From: Ktedonobacteria bacterium brp13
GTDB lineage: Bacteria; Chloroflexota; Ktedonobacteria; Ktedonobacterales; Ktedonobacteraceae
DNA: 64,000 nucleotides
Direction of reading: 5' to 3'
NCBI GenBank assembly: GCA_015099395.1
Contig: AP024096.1
Location: 4,402,001-4,466,000, forward strand
Shown piece after piece: positions 1-10,079 of this stretch. Position 1 is the stretch's first letter, and the number at the start of each line of letters is the position of its first letter. Both the position numbers and the translations under genes were made by a program. The notes under the pieces were generated by a model. That model saw only the letters and a program-made list of their open reading frames with translations, was not told the origin of the DNA and ran no database searches.

Positions 1-64
1 TGTAATTTAAGACACTTCCCAGATATTTTTAGTTTACCCGTTTTCTCTTGAGAGCTTGCAAAAC

Positions 65-87
65 AAAAATCGCAGATCTTTCTGCGA
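65..87 (-). terminator. Rho-independent terminator, minus strand
   Basis: Read on the minus strand, a six-base-pair stem (TCGCAG/CTGCGA) with a six-base loop is followed at once by five T residues. It lies downstream of the broken regulator gene and probably once ended its transcript. Confidence 0.55.
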
Positions 88-172
88 CTGTATACAAAAA
101 TGTCTCATCTGTTCGCAATATTTTTTACACCCAATAAATCCATTATTGCTAATATTAGTATCATTAATACTG

Positions 173-918
173 CTAATACTTCTGGATCACCACAAGAACG
201 CACCTGCAAGCTATCTTCTCCAAGCGTGACATCACGCCGATAATGCAAACGATTTTCACCTGAGCAAGATCAACCTGAAATGTCTGGCAGGCCGCAATGA
301 GATAGCGCCAGAAACGCACCGGATCGTTGTCAGAATTCTCCAATGAGACCCAGGCAACAGGCGGAAAAGCGAGGCTTGCGCGTCGTGCTATCATCCACTG
401 GCATTCTCGTCCGGCATCAAGCAGCGTAAACAGGCCGTAAGCGGTCGAGAAGAAAGGCATGCAGGCGTGGAGGAGACAGTTTGGATAAGAGGAGCGGAAG
501 CACTGTAACGGGAGAAGGGAACACAGCATCCTCCGCGTACGAGACGTATGGAGCGGGTTGGGGCAAGGCCATTTCCTGATCTGGCCGCAAGGAACGTTGA
601 CGCGAGTCGGACGTGCTTTCCAGGAGACGAGCGCTCTCCTCTAAGAGAGCAAGTGTGAGATCTGCCGTTCTGCCGAGATAGCGCTTCACGATGCGCCCGT
701 GCAGGCGTCGATACGCATACCAATAATAGTTCCCACGTTGTACCCTCTGCTTACGGGCGGTATAGTGCATACCCCAACGACTGTGAAAGGAAAATGAGGC
801 AATCTGCTCAAGCCAATCACCTGCTGAGTGCTTGTTCACTGGCCTGACCGCCAATGGAGAGGACATAGGTCTGTGCTTGCTCGGACCACCGAAACTGAGA
901 GTGGACATACCTGGGCAT
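173..918 (-). pseudogene. Broken LuxR/MalT-type transcriptional regulator (N-terminal part)
   Basis: This is a decayed fragment of the large ATP-dependent LuxR/MalT-like regulators. An ATG at 918 opens a stretch starting MPRYVHSQFRWSEQAQ that hits a stop near 825. The match then resumes in another frame with the conserved segments YWYAYRRLHGRIVKRYLGRTADLTLALLE (cited only by its ends: YWYAYRR and GRTADLTLALLE) and LLLSKLSPPRLHAFL. After about 420 it moves to a third reading frame carrying VAWVSLENSDNDPVRFWRYL, which belongs to the nucleotide-binding domain. The P-loop expected just before that last segment is not recognisable. The rest of the ATPase, the repeat region and the C-terminal LuxR HTH are absent. 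At least two frameshifts plus the truncation make a functional product very unlikely. The family assignment rests on recalled motif order. Confidence 0.7.
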
Positions 919-1115
919 AGATAGTACTTTCTGCGCGATGACAATGGGCACATGATGTTACCTAACAGATGTGTCCCAACAAATGTAGCACAACTTGTTC
1001 TGTTAGGCAACAAAAACGATCTGATGGGGCGTTTAGCGTTATTTCTGATTCACGCTCAGCGAACAAGCTGAAGGCTTAACGTTGTAAATTTCGTCGGCGG
1101 GCCTGATAGGCCGCA

Positions 1116-3353
1116 TCACCTTGCGGCACGCTGCATCACCGCGCGTGCGAACTTTATCTCATCATAGCTGTAGTCTTCGCCCAGTTCCTCTTTTGCGGGC
1201 TTTAAGAAGCGATCTCCTACACGTTGAAAGACTTCAACAATCGCTTCATAGTGTCCTGCCGGGATAAAACGCTCCAGGTCTACATCTTCACCGTGCTCAT
1301 ATGCCGCCAGCAGGTACTCTACAATGGTGGCAGAAGAACGCTCGCAGGCGTGGGCGATCTCTTCCAGATCAAAACCCTGTGCCGCTAACGCGACAGAATG
1401 ACGCCGTCCCGCCTGCACAGTCCGATTACTGCTAGAACGCTCCACGATACCAGCGTCGCGCGCAGCAACCTCATCCGTTCTCACGGTATTGAACTGGATC
1501 ATAGACGTACGCTGAATATCAGGATGCGCCTGCTGATATTCAGCAATCACTGCGGTAAAAGGGAGATAATACGCTTCCAGCTTCTTACTGCCAACGCCCG
1601 GAATACGTATAAATTCGTGCTCGTTCTGCGGCAGAGTCTGAGCCATCATACGCAGCGACGAGTCGTTCATAATGACATACGGCGGCACACCAAGGCTGTC
1701 CGCCAATTGCTTACGCGTGGTACGCAGCAGATGGAATAGTTCTGCGTTAAGGGGCGCAAGATTTAACTCTTCGGCAACCGTCTTCTGCTGTGTAACTGCC
1801 TGCTCGGACGCTAGCTGGAACCGGATGCCGCCTTTGGTAATATCACGCGCCTGCGAAGTCAGGAGCAGCGTGTGAAAGCTATCGGGGGTCTCGCCTACGT
1901 AGCCCTGTTGCAGCAAGGCACTCCCGAGTTGACGCCATTGCACCTGACTCAGCGCTTTGCCAGCTCCATACACAACCAGGTGTTGATGATTAAAAGAACG
2001 AATGCGCTGTGTATTTGCGCCACGCAGAACCTCAATAATATGAACCATCCCAAAACGTTGCTGCGTCAGCCAGATGGCACGCATAAACAGAATCGCGTCA
2101 TCCGTACGATCCTCATAGACCATTGGACGCTGGCAATTGTCACAGGTCGCACAATTCTCTTGCTCGACGCTCTCGCCAAAGTAGTTTAAGAGGATGCGAC
2201 GACGACACTGCATGCTCTCGCTATACGCGATCATCTGCCGTAGCTGCTGCATAGAGATCGCCTGCTGCTGCTCATCCGGTCGTTGCGCAATCATATATTC
2301 AGCACGTGCACGATCCCCATAGTTGAAAAAGAGGATACAGAGTGCGGGCAGACCATCTCGTCCTGCACGCCCGGACTCCTGATAATAGCTCTCTAGATTA
2401 CGCGGGAGATCATAGTGCACGACAGCACGTACGTCTGGCTTGGCGATACCCATACCGAAAGCGTTCGTAGCGATCAGCACCGGTACATCATCGCGAATAA
2501 AACGTTCCTGATTCTCGTCACGAACAGGCATCGGGAGTCCGGCATGGTAAGGCAGATTCACAATACCATCGCGCGCTAACTCCTGGCTAAGATTCTCTAC
2601 ACCTTGCCGGCTCATGCAGTAGATGATGACAGACTGTCCTGCTCGCTCACGTAAAAGCTGGAGCAGTTCCAGATAGGAATGCTTATCTTTTTTGCGCACC
2701 TCGTAGTGTAGATTGTCACGATTAAAGCTCGCAACATGCACGTAGGGCTGCCGGAGACGTAACTGCTCCAGAATATCTTGTCGTACACGTTCGGTCGCCG
2801 TGGCAGTCAAGCCAAGCATCGGTACCTGCGAATAGCGCTCACGCAGCAGACCAAGCTGCCGGTATTCAGGTCGGAAATCATGGCCCCATTCACTGACACA
2901 ATGGGCCTCGTCAACGGCAAAGAGCGAGATACCAACCTTCTTTTGCAGATGGTCGAGCCAGAGTAGAAAGTTTTTTTTGAAGAGGCGTTCAGGAGCAACA
3001 TAGAGCAATTTAAGTTCGCCACGTAGCGCCGACTCCTCCCTTGCTGCACATTCCTCGGGACTCAGCGAGCTATTGATGTAGGTTGCCGCAATACCATCAG
3101 CCTGTAAACGACTTACCTGGTCACGCATCAGAGCAATCAGCGGCGAGATGACCAGTGCCAGACCCGGCTGTAATAGCGCAGGCAACTGGTACGTCAACGA
3201 CTTACCACCACCGGTCGGCATTAAGACCAGCGAGTCTTCGCTCGCGAGAATATGCTCAACGATATCCCGCTGCCCCTGACGAAACGAGTCATACCCAAAA
3301 TACTGTTTTAGTGCCTGATCGATATTCACCGTAGATACACGAACTTCTTTCAA
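1116..3353 (-). CDS. recQ: ATP-dependent DNA helicase RecQ
   Basis: This is a 3'-5' superfamily 2 DNA helicase for recombination and replication-fork repair in the cytoplasm, 745 residues. It has the RecQ helicase core with Walker A (PTGGGKS, about residue 46), the DEAH box as VDEAHC (about 148), and helicase motif VI near QESGRAGRDG. Next come a four-cysteine zinc site (CRRRILLNYFGE followed by CATCDNCQ), a winged-helix RQC region, an HRDC domain (about 530-605) and a further C-terminal helical HTH-like extension. The start is a TTG chosen because AAGGAG lies ten bases upstream; a GTG eight codons later is the alternative. It stands alone, with no co-transcribed gene visible. Confidence 0.95.
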   Translation of the reverse strand: MKEVRVSTVNIDQALKQYFGYDSFRQGQRDIVEHILASEDSLVLMPTGGGKSLTYQLPALLQPGLALVISPLIALMRDQVSRLQADGIAATYINSSLSPEECAAREESALRGELKLLYVAPERLFKKNFLLWLDHLQKKVGISLFAVDEAHCVSEWGHDFRPEYRQLGLLRERYSQVPMLGLTATATERVRQDILEQLRLRQPYVHVASFNRDNLHYEVRKKDKHSYLELLQLLRERAGQSVIIYCMSRQGVENLSQELARDGIVNLPYHAGLPMPVRDENQERFIRDDVPVLIATNAFGMGIAKPDVRAVVHYDLPRNLESYYQESGRAGRDGLPALCILFFNYGDRARAEYMIAQRPDEQQQAISMQQLRQMIAYSESMQCRRRILLNYFGESVEQENCATCDNCQRPMVYEDRTDDAILFMRAIWLTQQRFGMVHIIEVLRGANTQRIRSFNHQHLVVYGAGKALSQVQWRQLGSALLQQGYVGETPDSFHTLLLTSQARDITKGGIRFQLASEQAVTQQKTVAEELNLAPLNAELFHLLRTTRKQLADSLGVPPYVIMNDSSLRMMAQTLPQNEHEFIRIPGVGSKKLEAYYLPFTAVIAEYQQAHPDIQRTSMIQFNTVRTDEVAARDAGIVERSSSNRTVQAGRRHSVALAAQGFDLEEIAHACERSSATIVEYLLAAYEHGEDVDLERFIPAGHYEAIVEVFQRVGDRFLKPAKEELGEDYSYDEIKFARAVMQRAAR

Positions 3354-3608
3354 AATAAACTACTCCTTACCTTACCAATACAGTACACCCTGGTAGCGAC
3401 CCGGCTTCCATGCAACCAACAACAAGCATGATAGAAACAAGCATCAAACGTATGAATGAACACTATTCTCTATATATTAGATACGCTAATTATTGGCGCA
3501 AGCGGAAATAGCTATGCATATACCCAGATTACCTATGTACAGCAGCAACGATACCCAGGGTGACCGGTAACTGAGCATGCAGAAATATCATCAATACAAT
3601 GGAGTAAG

Positions 3609-3662
3609 CAAAAAGATAGACGTTATCTCTATGCAAGCGATGGAGACAACATCTATCTTACG
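3609..3662 (-). terminator. Rho-independent terminator of the receiver-domain gene
   Basis: On the minus strand an imperfect stem (AAGATAGATGTTGTCTC pairing with GAGATAACGTCTATCTT) is followed by a run of five T. It lies about 70 bases beyond the stop of the gene at 3729. The rest of the 3354-3728 gap shows nothing else I can name. Confidence 0.6.
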
Positions 3663-3728
3663 CTATCTTTCCTGTCTTTTAGTCGCTACAAAGTTTGAAC
3701 ACCTTACCTTAAGAAAGCTGCTTATTGC

Positions 3729-4967
3729 TCACTGTAAGAAGGAGCCATCCACTTTACGGCCTTGCACATCGAAGAGTTGAATACGCTGCTGAGAGATCAG
3801 TACACGCAGAGCTCTGAACATCTCTTCTTTCGCAATACCAATCTGAACACAGAGCCTACCGACATCGGTCTTACCATCGATGGCCAGGTAGAGTTGACGC
3901 GCCGAGCGATCAGTAATAAACAACGCATCGGGACTATTAGACCAGAGCATTTCTGCATGTTCGCTCCGCCGTGGAATCAGCATAAGGAACCGGCTGGGTG
4001 CCTGCTGAGTATTCGCCGAAGTCAGTGGTGGTGCATCATTCATATAAGAGGAAGGCCGATTAACCACCGAGCGTATAGGACCAGTGACATTACCAGGCAG
4101 ATTACCAGAAGTTCGCGGCAGCGGGGCACTGTGTTGAAATCCAGGTGGCACTTGCGAAGGATCGATAGGACCAGCAGGATTGATAGGACTCACAGGGCGA
4201 TGTGGGTCTGTACCACGGGTATCTTGCGGTACTCCAGGCACACGTTGCGCGCCGCTATCGCCACTGATTTCACCTGATTGAGTATCCAGCGAAGGCAACG
4301 GGGTCAACGGATCAGCACTACGCCCTACACCAGGCGTAAAGTTGCCAGCAGGATACTGTTGCGCACTGCGCATATCAACCGGCGGCTGGTTGAAACCAGT
4401 AGGTTGCGACGAGGAGCGGCGTGCCGCTGAGAAGTTTGACATTGGTTGCGTTGAACGCGGAGCAGGCGTCTCTCGATTGCGGAGCCAGGCAGGATCGGTT
4501 GTAGGTGACGAGGTCGTATTAGACACAGGTTGGGGACGAGATGAAGATGGAGCAGCACCTCGCACATCTGGTGATGAAGGCTGGGTTTGCACATGTCCAG
4601 CCAGCAATTCATCAATTACCTGCACCAATGCTTCACCTTTGAATGGTTTGGTCAGATAGTGATTAGCTCCCTGACGTTTGGCCCAAAAAAGATCGGCTGA
4701 AGAACTTTTCGTACTCACAAAGACAATCGGTAAGTCGTGCCAGGCAGCCTGAGCACGCAATTGGCGACACACCTCGAAACCACTCATGCCTGGTAGTACA
4801 ATATCAAGTACCAGGCATTGTGGCCTATCCAGTGAAAGCATGTGTAGTCCCTGCACGCCATCGTTCGCAATGAGCACCTGGTATCCCGCACTTTGCAACG
4901 CCTGACGCATCAATACACATTCGGTATTACTATCATCAATAATCAGGATTTTGGGCGTCGTCACCAT
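3729..4967 (-). CDS. CheY-like receiver protein with disordered linker and C-terminal domain
   Basis: This is a response-regulator-type protein of 412 residues. Residues 1 to about 120 form a receiver domain. It has the acidic pair in ILIIDDSN, the phosphoacceptor Asp in CLVLDIVLPGMSG, the switch Ser/Thr in VFVSTKSS and the Lys in YLTKPF. About 190 residues rich in Pro, Ser, Thr and Gln follow and look disordered. A folded C-terminal segment of about 85 residues (LMLIPRRSEHAEMLWSNSPD onward) resembles PatA/DUF4388-like helical output modules, but I cannot assign it firmly. No DNA-binding domain or cognate kinase gene is visible. I preferred the ATG, preceded by GAGGG, to a TTG four codons upstream. 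The target could be a protein partner, as in PilG/PatA proteins. Confidence 0.85.
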   Translation of the reverse strand: MVTTPKILIIDDSNTECVLMRQALQSAGYQVLIANDGVQGLHMLSLDRPQCLVLDIVLPGMSGFEVCRQLRAQAAWHDLPIVFVSTKSSSADLFWAKRQGANHYLTKPFKGEALVQVIDELLAGHVQTQPSSPDVRGAAPSSSRPQPVSNTTSSPTTDPAWLRNRETPAPRSTQPMSNFSAARRSSSQPTGFNQPPVDMRSAQQYPAGNFTPGVGRSADPLTPLPSLDTQSGEISGDSGAQRVPGVPQDTRGTDPHRPVSPINPAGPIDPSQVPPGFQHSAPLPRTSGNLPGNVTGPIRSVVNRPSSYMNDAPPLTSANTQQAPSRFLMLIPRRSEHAEMLWSNSPDALFITDRSARQLYLAIDGKTDVGRLCVQIGIAKEEMFRALRVLISQQRIQLFDVQGRKVDGSFLQ

Positions 4968-5685
4968 GTGCACCCTCAATTTTCTTGTTGCCGAGCTCCA
5001 TTGAGATCCACAGCAACGATAGATAGGACAGCGAACGCAGCTCTAGCAATACATGTCTATGCCTCGCCACTTCTGCATCCACACCTTACAGCAATCCAAG
5101 CAATCCAAAGTACACAATCACCAGAGCTATCAACATTCACAATGTATTATTGCATATCTGAACACCAACACAACGCATGTCACCAGTGCCAGATACGCCG
5201 ATGTTTAGCTAAAATTATCTCACACGAAGGTCAATCAAAAATATAAGTACACAGCTATCTTACTATACAAGATATATAGCATCAATGGTACCATTGATGT
5301 AAACGGTTAAGCAAATATATCACATACTTTTACCAAAAGGTACCTTTGCAGTCCGCCTCCCTTTAGCGACTATTCAAGCCATCGCAAACAAAGCTGGCAT
5401 CACCCTCTCCTTCCTCAAAGCATATCATTGATCCCTCTCCGTTTCCCGGTTTTACTATTGCACTATCCTCTCGTCTCTCTATAATAGAGGTGTCTATTGC
5501 ATTAATACTGCTTTTATACGCTCTTAATACTCTCTTAACATAGCAATTTGATAATTGATCAGACTGCAATTTATTCAACGCAACGGCGTTCACAATTGTA
5601 GTGCCATACGATAGTCGATAGAAGGAGGAAGGTGTGCAGCAATACATCTGATGATAAACAGAGAGAGCTGCAACCGTAACATATT
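4968..5685. other. Long intergenic region between divergent genes
   Basis: This stretch of 718 bases separates the receiver-protein gene (minus) from the kinase gene (plus). Short open frames here lack ribosome sites and recognisable residues. A perfect TATAAT at 5480-5485 has a poor -35 match (TTGCAC) sixteen bases upstream. It could start a leader of about 195 bases for the kinase gene, but this is weak evidence. Confidence 0.4.
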
Positions 5686-8214
5686 ATGGGTCAGGCAGGA
5701 GTTTCGCGTCGATGTCCCAACTGTGGCTCAGCCAATGGTACGAATGAGCAGTTTTGCACCAATTGCGGCTATGCGCTGGACAGCGGCTCCATCAATATTC
5801 CCAGGCCTCAGAGTCCTCAGAATCCCCAGAATCCTCAGACGCCTCGAGGAGCTCAGAGTAGTCAAAGTGTTCAAAGTAGTCCAAATGTTCAGAGACCTCA
5901 GAATACACCAGGCGGCCATCGTATAACAGGTGAACTGCACGGTGGTCAGCAGTTAGGTGGACGCTACCGCATTATTCAGTTAATTGGCAAAGGTGGATTT
6001 GGAGCTGTCTATAGAGCAAGCGATGAGCGCTTTCAATCGAAACGTATTGTTGCCATAAAAGAGATGAGTGATGCACAGCTCGATGCGACACAACGCGCAA
6101 AGGCTATTAGCGATTTTCGTAACGAGGCCGAGATTCTCGTTGAGCTGAGCCATCCTAACCTTCCTAATGTAAGTGACTTCTTTGAAGAAGATAATAAAGC
6201 GTATCTTGTAATGGAGCTTATCGAGGGCAAGTCTCTCGAAGATGAACAAGCAGCGGTTAATGGTCCACTCCCAGAGCAGACCGTCATGGGTTGGGCATTG
6301 CAGCTGTGTTCCGTACTGCACTATCTCCATAGCAGACCGCAACCGATCATCTTCCGCGATATGAAACCCTCCAATGTGATGCTAACCGCCGATGGACAGA
6401 TCAAGTTGATCGACTTCGGTATCGCTCGTGTCTTTAAGGCTGCTGGCACCAAAGATACATCGTTGCTGGGTTCGCAGGGCTATGCACCGCTGGAGCAGTA
6501 TGGTCGTGGGCAGAGCGACGCCCGTTCGGATATCTATGCACTGGGCGCAACCCTCTACGACCTGCTCACACACGAGCTACCAGTCGATGCCCCTACACGA
6601 CGGATTGATGCACAGGCTTTTGTTACACCACGACAGCTCAATCCTGCCATCTCGCCCGCAACCGAACAGATCATACTTACCGCGATGGCTGATGAGCCAG
6701 CTGACCGCTATCAATCCGCCAACGAGATGTATCAGGCAATTCTCTCAACTGGCCTGGTCCCCAACAGCGGAGGACTGACGCCATTCGGTACGACCAATAG
6801 CATACCAACAATACAGGCCAGCACAAATGGATCAACCGTGGCCACGCCACATGCGCCAGCCGGACAGCAACAACAACACGGACAACAAGTTCAGCATCAA
6901 ACACCTTACAATGCACCGACCATCGGTAACATAAACGTAGCCGGAGGAGCTCAGGCAAAGCGACCGCTATCACGCCGCTCTTTTATCATCGGAGGCGCAA
7001 CGGTCGTGGGCGTCGTTGTCATTGGTGGAACGGCGCTCGCACTCTCGCAGCAACACAAACAACAGACAGGTCCGGCAGCAGCAACAGGCGGAACGATCGA
7101 TCTTAATTTTATCTATAGTACCGAAAAAGATGCCTGGATTCAGAAGGCTCTCCAGGATTTCAAGAGCAGCAACCCACGCGTAGGCAACAAGTCGATCACG
7201 GTCAACGCCACCTCGCAAGGCTCGGTACAGACCAAAGACGCGATTCTGAACGGCACGTTGAAACCTACGGCATGGAGCCCAGCCAGCACATTGGAGCTTA
7301 ATGAACTCAACGACGCCTGGAATAGCAAGCATGGCGCTGATATTACCTACAGCACAGGCGACTACCAGGCGAAGACACTCGTCTTTAGCCCGCTGGTCTT
7401 CGCTGTCTGGAAAGATCGCGCCACACTCTTGAGCAAAGCCTATGGCAAACTTAACTGGCGCAATATCAGTACTGCAATCAATCTAAAAAGCTGGCAGGAT
7501 ATTGGTGGACAGAGCAATTGGGGACAGGTAAAGCTGGGACAGACCCGACCAGATGACTCTAATAGTGGCCTGCTCAGTATCACGCTGCAGGCGTATTCAT
7601 ACTACAAGACGCAGCGTGGACTCACAGTTGCACAGATCGATGATAAAGGCTTTCAGAGCTTCTTTGGACAACTTGAAGGCGCAGTACAGGAATTTGGACG
7701 CAGTAGCGGGACCTATCTGGTCAATGAAGTTATCGCCAGAGGGCCTGCGGCCTACGATATCGTACCTATCTATGAGAATCTGGTCCTGACCAATCAACAA
7801 GCAGCGATGGCGCGCAACAATCAACCACTGCTACCGATCTATCCTGATCTCAATATTCTCAGCGATCATCCGTTCGCTATTCTCAATACCCCCGCTATCA
7901 GTGAGGAAGAGAAAGAGGCAGCCAGAACGTTGCGCGATTTCCTGCTGTCAGACCAGGAACAGCGCAACGCATTGCTCTCCGGCTTCCGGCCTTACAATCC
8001 CAACATTCAACTCACAGATAAGATCAACGGCAATCCATTTTTGAATCAGCCGACCGATGTTACGATCCAGGCCACTATCTCCAACCAGGCGCAGCCACCC
8101 AGCGGCAAAGTTGTTGATGAACTCTTGAACCAGTGGACACAGCAATTTGGCAGTGCAGCGACTGCGCTCTCCTGGTCAAATCAAGAACCCATGGACACGG
8201 AAGGACATGCATAA
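5686..8214 (+). CDS. Zinc-ribbon Ser/Thr protein kinase fused to an extracytoplasmic solute-binding domain
   Basis: This is a membrane receptor kinase of 842 residues. The N-terminus is a zinc ribbon (CPNCGS...CTNCGY, residues 9-30) followed by a repetitive Pro/Gln/Asn linker. The kinase domain (about 85-350) has the glycine loop GKGGFGAVY, the lysine in VAIKEM, the catalytic loop FRDMKPSN and DFG. The linker then leads to one transmembrane helix (FIIGGATVVGVVVIGGTALA, about 430-450). The remaining 390 residues lie outside the cell. They resemble ABC-type extracellular solute-binding domains (SBP_bac_11 type) and are paralogous to the first part of the next gene. Binding of a small ligand outside is therefore likely to control the kinase inside, which is inference. 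The stop codon and the next start are two bases apart, so the two genes are probably one transcript. Confidence 0.9.
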   Translation: MGQAGVSRRCPNCGSANGTNEQFCTNCGYALDSGSINIPRPQSPQNPQNPQTPRGAQSSQSVQSSPNVQRPQNTPGGHRITGELHGGQQLGGRYRIIQLIGKGGFGAVYRASDERFQSKRIVAIKEMSDAQLDATQRAKAISDFRNEAEILVELSHPNLPNVSDFFEEDNKAYLVMELIEGKSLEDEQAAVNGPLPEQTVMGWALQLCSVLHYLHSRPQPIIFRDMKPSNVMLTADGQIKLIDFGIARVFKAAGTKDTSLLGSQGYAPLEQYGRGQSDARSDIYALGATLYDLLTHELPVDAPTRRIDAQAFVTPRQLNPAISPATEQIILTAMADEPADRYQSANEMYQAILSTGLVPNSGGLTPFGTTNSIPTIQASTNGSTVATPHAPAGQQQQHGQQVQHQTPYNAPTIGNINVAGGAQAKRPLSRRSFIIGGATVVGVVVIGGTALALSQQHKQQTGPAAATGGTIDLNFIYSTEKDAWIQKALQDFKSSNPRVGNKSITVNATSQGSVQTKDAILNGTLKPTAWSPASTLELNELNDAWNSKHGADITYSTGDYQAKTLVFSPLVFAVWKDRATLLSKAYGKLNWRNISTAINLKSWQDIGGQSNWGQVKLGQTRPDDSNSGLLSITLQAYSYYKTQRGLTVAQIDDKGFQSFFGQLEGAVQEFGRSSGTYLVNEVIARGPAAYDIVPIYENLVLTNQQAAMARNNQPLLPIYPDLNILSDHPFAILNTPAISEEEKEAARTLRDFLLSDQEQRNALLSGFRPYNPNIQLTDKINGNPFLNQPTDVTIQATISNQAQPPSGKVVDELLNQWTQQFGSAATALSWSNQEPMDTEGHA

Positions 8215-8216
8215 TT

Positions 8217-10079
8217 ATGATAGCGTCTACACGTAATCATACTCATCACGATACTAGCCCCAAACCATACGGACAGCTAGCCTGGCCCATGCGCTTTTCC
8301 GGGAAGCTTATCAGTGCCTGCCTGCTACTGCTTGTGGTACTCAGTGGCTGTGCAGGCAGTTCAAGCCAGAAAACTACTGCGCAATCCTCCACGCCAACAG
8401 CAACGCAAAACCAGGGGAACCAGGTACCAGGCAGTACCAATATTCAGTGTACACAGCACTCATCCAATCCTGTCCAACTCAATGTTCTATACAGTAGCGA
8501 GAAGCAAGCCTGGATGGAACCTGTTGTCGCCGCTTTCAATAAACAACACTATAACGCCTGCGATGGCCCGATTACAGTAAAAGCTACACCCGCTGGTTCT
8601 GGCGCTTCGATGCAAGAGATCCTGAATGGGACCAGCCAGCCGGATGTCTGGAGTCCCGCCGGCAATGTCTGGGTAACCCTGATCAATTCTCAGTGGAACG
8701 CCAAACATGGCAGTAATCTGATCGCCACGGGGGCCAACGATACCCCTTCGCTGGTCAGTAGTCCGGTTGTGATCGCTATGTGGAAACCACAGGCTGAAGC
8801 CCTCGGCTGGCCACAGAAGGCTATTGGCTGGTCAGATATCGCGAAATTGAGTACCGATCCACAGGGATGGAAGACCTATGGACACCCTGAATTTGGCGAT
8901 TTCAAGTTCGGTCATACCAACCCCAGCACGTCAAATTCAGGACTCGATGCTGTCATCGCGATGACCTATGCCTCAACCAACAAGACACGTGGCCTGACGA
9001 AAGCTGACGTTGCCAGTACACAGGCCACGAGCTTTCTATCCAACGTCGAAAGCTCGGTAATCCACTATGGGGATAGCACAGGCTTCTTCGCTGATAAGAT
9101 GTTTCAGAATGGCCCTGGCTATCTAAGTGCTGCCATCCTCTACGAGAATCTGGTGGTAGAGGCCAACGACGGGCAGACCTATAAGAACCTGCCTTACCCG
9201 GTCGTCGCCATCTATCCAAAAGAGGGAACATTCTATAGCGATCACCCCTATACAGTCCTGCAGGCAAGTTGGGTGACACCGGCGAAACAGGCTGCTGCGC
9301 TCGCCTTCCGTGACTTCCTGCTCGCTCCGGCACAACAGCAGAAGGCACTGCAAGAAGGTTTCCGGCCCGCGAATAATCAGGTGCCAATCACGGCCCCACT
9401 GGATAGTGCCCATGGTGTCGATCCCAGCCAGCCACACACACTCCTTCAGGTACCGAGCGCGGATATTGTTAATGCCATCGAGGATAGCTGGGGTCAGCAG
9501 AAACGACGTGTCGATGTCACACTCATATTGGATCGCTCAGGCAGTATGAATGATACGATCGGCGGTGTCAGCAAGATCGATGGTGCCAAACAGGGGTTGC
9601 AAGAATTCGTCAAGCTCTTAAGTAATGACGATGAACTCGGTGTTACTACCTTTAGCGATCAAGAAGATGTGGTCTCACCAATCTCACTACTTGGACCCAA
9701 ACGTCAGAATGTGCTCGCAGGTATTGCAGGCATTAACGCTAATGGATCTACTAAGTTATATGACACTATTGCAGATGTAGTACAACAAGTCAAGAGCACA
9801 CCATCTAAACATATCAAAGCGGTCATCGTACTCACTGACGGAGAAGATACCGCCAGCACATTAAAAGAGAGCCAGTTGATAGACAAGATCAAGGCCTCTG
9901 GCGAAAATGCAGGCAACAGCGTCAAGGTCTTTACTATTGCTTATGGGAGCGCAGCCGGAGGTGATGGTCCCGACAAGACAATCCTGACACAGATTGCGAA
10001 TAGCACTGGAGGGCAGGAATACGCCGGAAATCCACAGAACATCGAAGCGGTCTACAATCAGATCAGTCTTTTCTTCTAA
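8217..10079 (+). CDS. Lipoprotein with solute-binding domain and von Willebrand factor A domain
   Basis: This is an exported lipoprotein of 620 residues. A basic N-terminus and hydrophobic stretch end in the lipobox LSGC. A solute-binding domain follows (about 60-400), starting LNVLYSSEKQAWMEPVVAAF, which matches the outer domain of the preceding kinase almost segment for segment (EILNGTSQPDVWSPAG against AILNGTLKPTAWSPAS). The C-terminal 200 residues are a VWA domain with a complete metal site (DRSGS, later TDGED), suited to binding another protein. I chose the ATG two bases after the kinase stop; an ATG 24 codons later (MRFSGKLIS) would also give a signal peptide. The pairing suggests it presents or relays a ligand to the kinase. 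Proteins with this SBP-VWA order are known in actinobacteria and Chloroflexi, but their role is not. Confidence 0.88.
   Translation: MIASTRNHTHHDTSPKPYGQLAWPMRFSGKLISACLLLLVVLSGCAGSSSQKTTAQSSTPTATQNQGNQVPGSTNIQCTQHSSNPVQLNVLYSSEKQAWMEPVVAAFNKQHYNACDGPITVKATPAGSGASMQEILNGTSQPDVWSPAGNVWVTLINSQWNAKHGSNLIATGANDTPSLVSSPVVIAMWKPQAEALGWPQKAIGWSDIAKLSTDPQGWKTYGHPEFGDFKFGHTNPSTSNSGLDAVIAMTYASTNKTRGLTKADVASTQATSFLSNVESSVIHYGDSTGFFADKMFQNGPGYLSAAILYENLVVEANDGQTYKNLPYPVVAIYPKEGTFYSDHPYTVLQASWVTPAKQAAALAFRDFLLAPAQQQKALQEGFRPANNQVPITAPLDSAHGVDPSQPHTLLQVPSADIVNAIEDSWGQQKRRVDVTLILDRSGSMNDTIGGVSKIDGAKQGLQEFVKLLSNDDELGVTTFSDQEDVVSPISLLGPKRQNVLAGIAGINANGSTKLYDTIADVVQQVKSTPSKHIKAVIVLTDGEDTASTLKESQLIDKIKASGENAGNSVKVFTIAYGSAAGGDGPDKTILTQIANSTGGQEYAGNPQNIEAVYNQISLFF

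Noticed and set aside
417..1013. Long minus-strand frame as an intact gene
   Set aside because: Only its middle matches a known family. The true start of that family lies in another frame at 918 and the continuation in a third frame, so it is part of a pseudogene.
5363..5647. 94-residue minus-strand frame in the long gap before the kinase
   Set aside because: It lacks a ribosome site and family pattern and covers a likely promoter region of the opposite strand.
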